The notes beneath the pieces are model-generated. The model was not told where the DNA came from. It did not search any database and saw nothing but the letters and a program-made list of their open reading frames with translations. A program made the position numbers and the translations under genes. Shown one piece after another: positions 19,946 through 21,806 of a stretch of DNA of 21,806 nt; the first letter of the stretch is position 1; every line of letters begins with the position of its first letter. This stretch comes from Symbiodinium natans (taxonomy: Eukaryota > Sar > Dinophyceae > Suessiales > Symbiodiniaceae). The stretch lies in assembly GCA_905221605.1 (NCBI GenBank), contig CAJNDS010001351.1, forward strand, positions 1 through 21,806, in the 5' to 3' direction.

Positions 19946-20130
19946 GAAGAAGAAGGCGAAGAAGAAGAACAAGAAGAAGAAGAAGAGAGGAAGAGGAAGA
20001 GGAAGAGGAAGAGGAAGAGGAAGAGGAAGAGGAAGAGGAAGAGGAAGAGGAAGAGGAAGAGGAAGAGGAAGAGGAAGAAGAAGAAGAAGAAGAATAAGAA
20101 CAATCAAAAGAAGAAGAGAGAGAGGAGAAT
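19946..20130 (+). repeat. GAA/GAGGAA purine microsatellite
   Basis: Bases 19971-20094 are an unbroken 124-nt purine run, mostly GAGGAA hexamers flanked by GAA triplets. Interrupted purine-rich sequence continues on both sides. Poly-Glu, Arg-Gly, poly-Ser and Leu-Phe/Leu-Pro frames over it are by-products of the repeat. Homopurine mirror-repeat sequence of this kind can form a triplex (H-DNA). Confidence 0.96.
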
Positions 20131-21108
20131 GAGAGACCAACAAAGCTGAGATGCATTTCGTGTCAGGCCATGTCCAGAGCCGGCGGCCTGCTCGAGACTT
20201 GCGAGCGATTCAAGTTTGGCTCCAAGGGTGCAGAGCTTGGATGGGCTTTAGATGTTGCAATGATGTTGGACACATCTGGGCACCCCATACGCCATTGCGC
20301 CATGACGCCATGACCCAAGATCCATGGTGTGCTCTTTTCGTTGCTTGGGTAGGCAGCTGCGGATCCGCTTATGCAGCTGACGCAGCAGCTGCGGGCCCAA
20401 GCATCTGTGTGGGGCCTCAGTGTGTAGAGGGGGGGGGGGGGTCAGGGGGAACGAGATGTTGCCCAAGCTACAATCTTACTATGTTTTACTGGAGTGTTAC
20501 TTGTTCAGACCAGCGAATGTAACGATAGCTTGACCGAGCCAGAAATTGGACACATGTCTGCTGCATGGGCTGCCCGTAAACTCCTACCAGCAACCTACTT
20601 CCCTTGCAGCCTACGGGTCGGTGCTTTCTATCGCATCCAGTTTGCTGTGGAGGCTTTCGAAAGAGCGCAGGCGCAAGCATCAGCATTCTTGTTGCCCTGC
20701 CAGGGGCTGAGGACGTCTGCATGAACTGAGCTGAAGGCATACGCAAGCAGTGTCACGGGTGCAGCTGTATGGTCCACGGAGCCATTCGTGGAGAGTTGTA
20801 CACTAGATGCATGGTGGTGCGACTGTTCGCTTGGTCGCTTTCATTTTCTGGCCCGCGGCTTTGTAAATGACCCGCTGCACGCTTTGCAGAAATTAAAATG
20901 CTTTGGGAAAAGTCTTCGGGCAACACGCATCTCAGCCCAAGCCAGCGCATGAGCTGCGCAATTCTCAACATGTACTGTATCGGCGCCGCTCGGCTCAATG
21001 ATGTGCTGAGCTGGCTCTCAAGGCGGGGCAGGGGTTCACAGGCTCTAGTCAGGTACTGTGTGTGAGTGTGTGTGTTTTTCTCAAGCTTCGCCCTCATTTG
21101 CCTTCACC
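20131..21108. other. Unassigned region with a G-run and one open segment
   Basis: A run of about 13 G lies near 20429-20441. The + frame ending at 20724 contains MSAAWAARKLLPATYF and FAVEAFERAQAQASAF. It could be an exon or a small ORF but has no recognised domain. A GT-rich run (tgtgtgagtgtgtgtg) is at about 21058-21074. Confidence 0.35.
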
Positions 21109-21228
21109 ATGAGAGCTCGAATGGGAGGTAGCGCGACACTGTGCCTCTTTTGCTGCGCCGAGCTTGGCATTTTCGCCTGCATCCTCCTTGAAGATCGTAG
21201 CCTGTGCTGCAGGCCCAAGATATTCTAG
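21109..21228 (+). CDS. Very small Cys-rich ORF (weak candidate)
   Basis: 39 codons from ATG 21109 to TAG. The translation begins MRARMGGSATLCLFCCAEL and has a hydrophobic stretch after a basic start, loosely like a signal peptide or anchor. No family, no supporting signals. A chance frame is the more likely reading. Confidence 0.1.
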   Translation: MRARMGGSATLCLFCCAELGIFACILLEDRSLCCRPKIF

Positions 21229-21437
21229 GACGATGCAGTGATGCAAGCAGAAACAATCAGAAGAAATGCGAAGCATCAGGCTTACTGTCATCAACTTTTG
21301 CGGGTTTCGATGTTTGTCGGCTGATTTCCTTTGCTGCCTCAGCAGGCCTGTCTTTTGCTTCACTGACTTCACTGTTTGGACACCAGGTCAACAGTGGCCA
21401 ACATGCACCGGGCCCTGCTTGGTGTGTAGCTTGACTT

Positions 21438-21476
21438 GCAGAGCCAATGCAGAGCCAATGCAGAGCCAATGCAGAG
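21438..21476 (+). repeat. 11-bp tandem repeat, 3.6 units
   Basis: gcagagccaat repeated three times, followed by gcagagc. Confidence 0.9.
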
Positions 21477-21518
21477 CTTTTGAGACGTTGAATCTGGTGA
21501 AGTGTGTCGTTTCCACAG

Positions 21519-21693
21519 CACTGACAGCCAAGTTGCCTTGCAGCCTGGGTGCTGCCATCTGCCTGTGATGAAGTCGCTGGGCTGGTATTCGCTCAGAATG
21601 TCACAAAATGCTCCGATCAAACCATCAGTTCGTTACGAGCTCACTTGCGCTTGCTGTGCCGTGGGTCACTGTGCTGATGAGACGCAAGTACAC
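21519..21693 (+). CDS. Possible internal exon, Cys/His-rich
   Basis: Bounded by a pyrimidine-preceded acceptor (cgtttccacag, ending 21518) and a textbook donor GTAAGT (21694-21699). One frame is open throughout. It includes PGCCHLP and later ELTCACCAVGHCADETQVH, so closely spaced Cys and His could bind metal; that is speculative. No family recognised. The frame also extends upstream to 21502 without a stop, so the acceptor is not proven. It could belong to the same gene as the 18.1-18.6 kb exons, but nothing in the sequence shows this. Confidence 0.35.
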
Positions 21694-21699
21694 GTAAGT

Positions 21700-21806
21700 A
21701 AACATCAGACACGGTGAATATTGTGATCCAAGACGAAAAAGTTCTTGAGACAGCCTCCAGCTTCACAGCTTCTCGCTTGCAAGAAGATCCTTGCGTTTGT
21801 TCAATA
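21700..21806. other. Right edge, no assigned content
   Basis: Possibly intronic if the GTAAGT at 21694 is a true donor. Nothing else recognised. Confidence 0.3.

Noticed and set aside
19630-20097. 155-codon + strand ORF ending in a long Glu tract
   Set aside because: The Glu tract is the purine microsatellite. Only the first part could be an exon, and no signal proves it.
1-21806. tRNA genes, CRISPR arrays, bacterial operons, phage genes
   Set aside because: Both strands were read for tRNA B-box-like words, regular spacer-repeat arrays and prokaryotic gene layout; none was found.

Overview
The window is eukaryotic and most likely comes from a dinoflagellate, Symbiodiniaceae-like. That assignment rests on three things: a decayed LINE reverse transcriptase of the type that fills dinoflagellate genomes, short degenerate runs of the 7-mer TTTAGGG, and abundant simple repeats with almost no long convincing ORF. 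No rRNA, tRNA, spliced-leader RNA, CRISPR, bacterial gene or phage gene was recognised. Species assignment is inference.

Bases 1-12135 are one head-to-tail satellite array: five full copies and one truncated copy of a unit of 2.13-2.29 kb. The array is already running at base 1, so it extends left of the window. Each complete copy carries, in order, an A-rich tract, a GC-richer block, a segment of about 571 bp bounded by 42-bp inverted arms, a CA microsatellite, and a minisatellite built on a cacagaaaggcaccacacag-like word. Shared variants group copy 1 with 4, 2 with 5 and 3 with 6. This suggests a three-unit higher-order repeat of about 6.6-6.7 kb, blurred by exchange between copies. I see no conserved gene in the unit: ORFs recur between copies because the DNA is nearly identical, and indels break them.

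The array ends at about 12135, inside the left inverted arm of the sixth copy. Next come about 390 bp of unrecognised DNA, a 26-bp minisatellite (12523-12633), five telomere-like heptamers (12782-12816), and a LINE reverse-transcriptase pseudogene (about 12850-14160). The pseudogene has several frameshifts and an in-frame stop, but its catalytic boxes are still readable.

Bases 14160-21806 are mostly single-copy accessory-type DNA. It holds a TAG/AGT microsatellite of about 295 bp, degenerate telomere-word repeats, a 124-nt pure purine tract, and several open segments. A phase-consistent set of GT-AG introns at 18.15-18.59 kb, and a separate segment at 21519-21693 with good splice signals, suggest one or more small-exon protein genes on the + strand. 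Orientation and exon structure cannot be settled without transcripts. No operon-like or pathway-level relationship between genes is visible.
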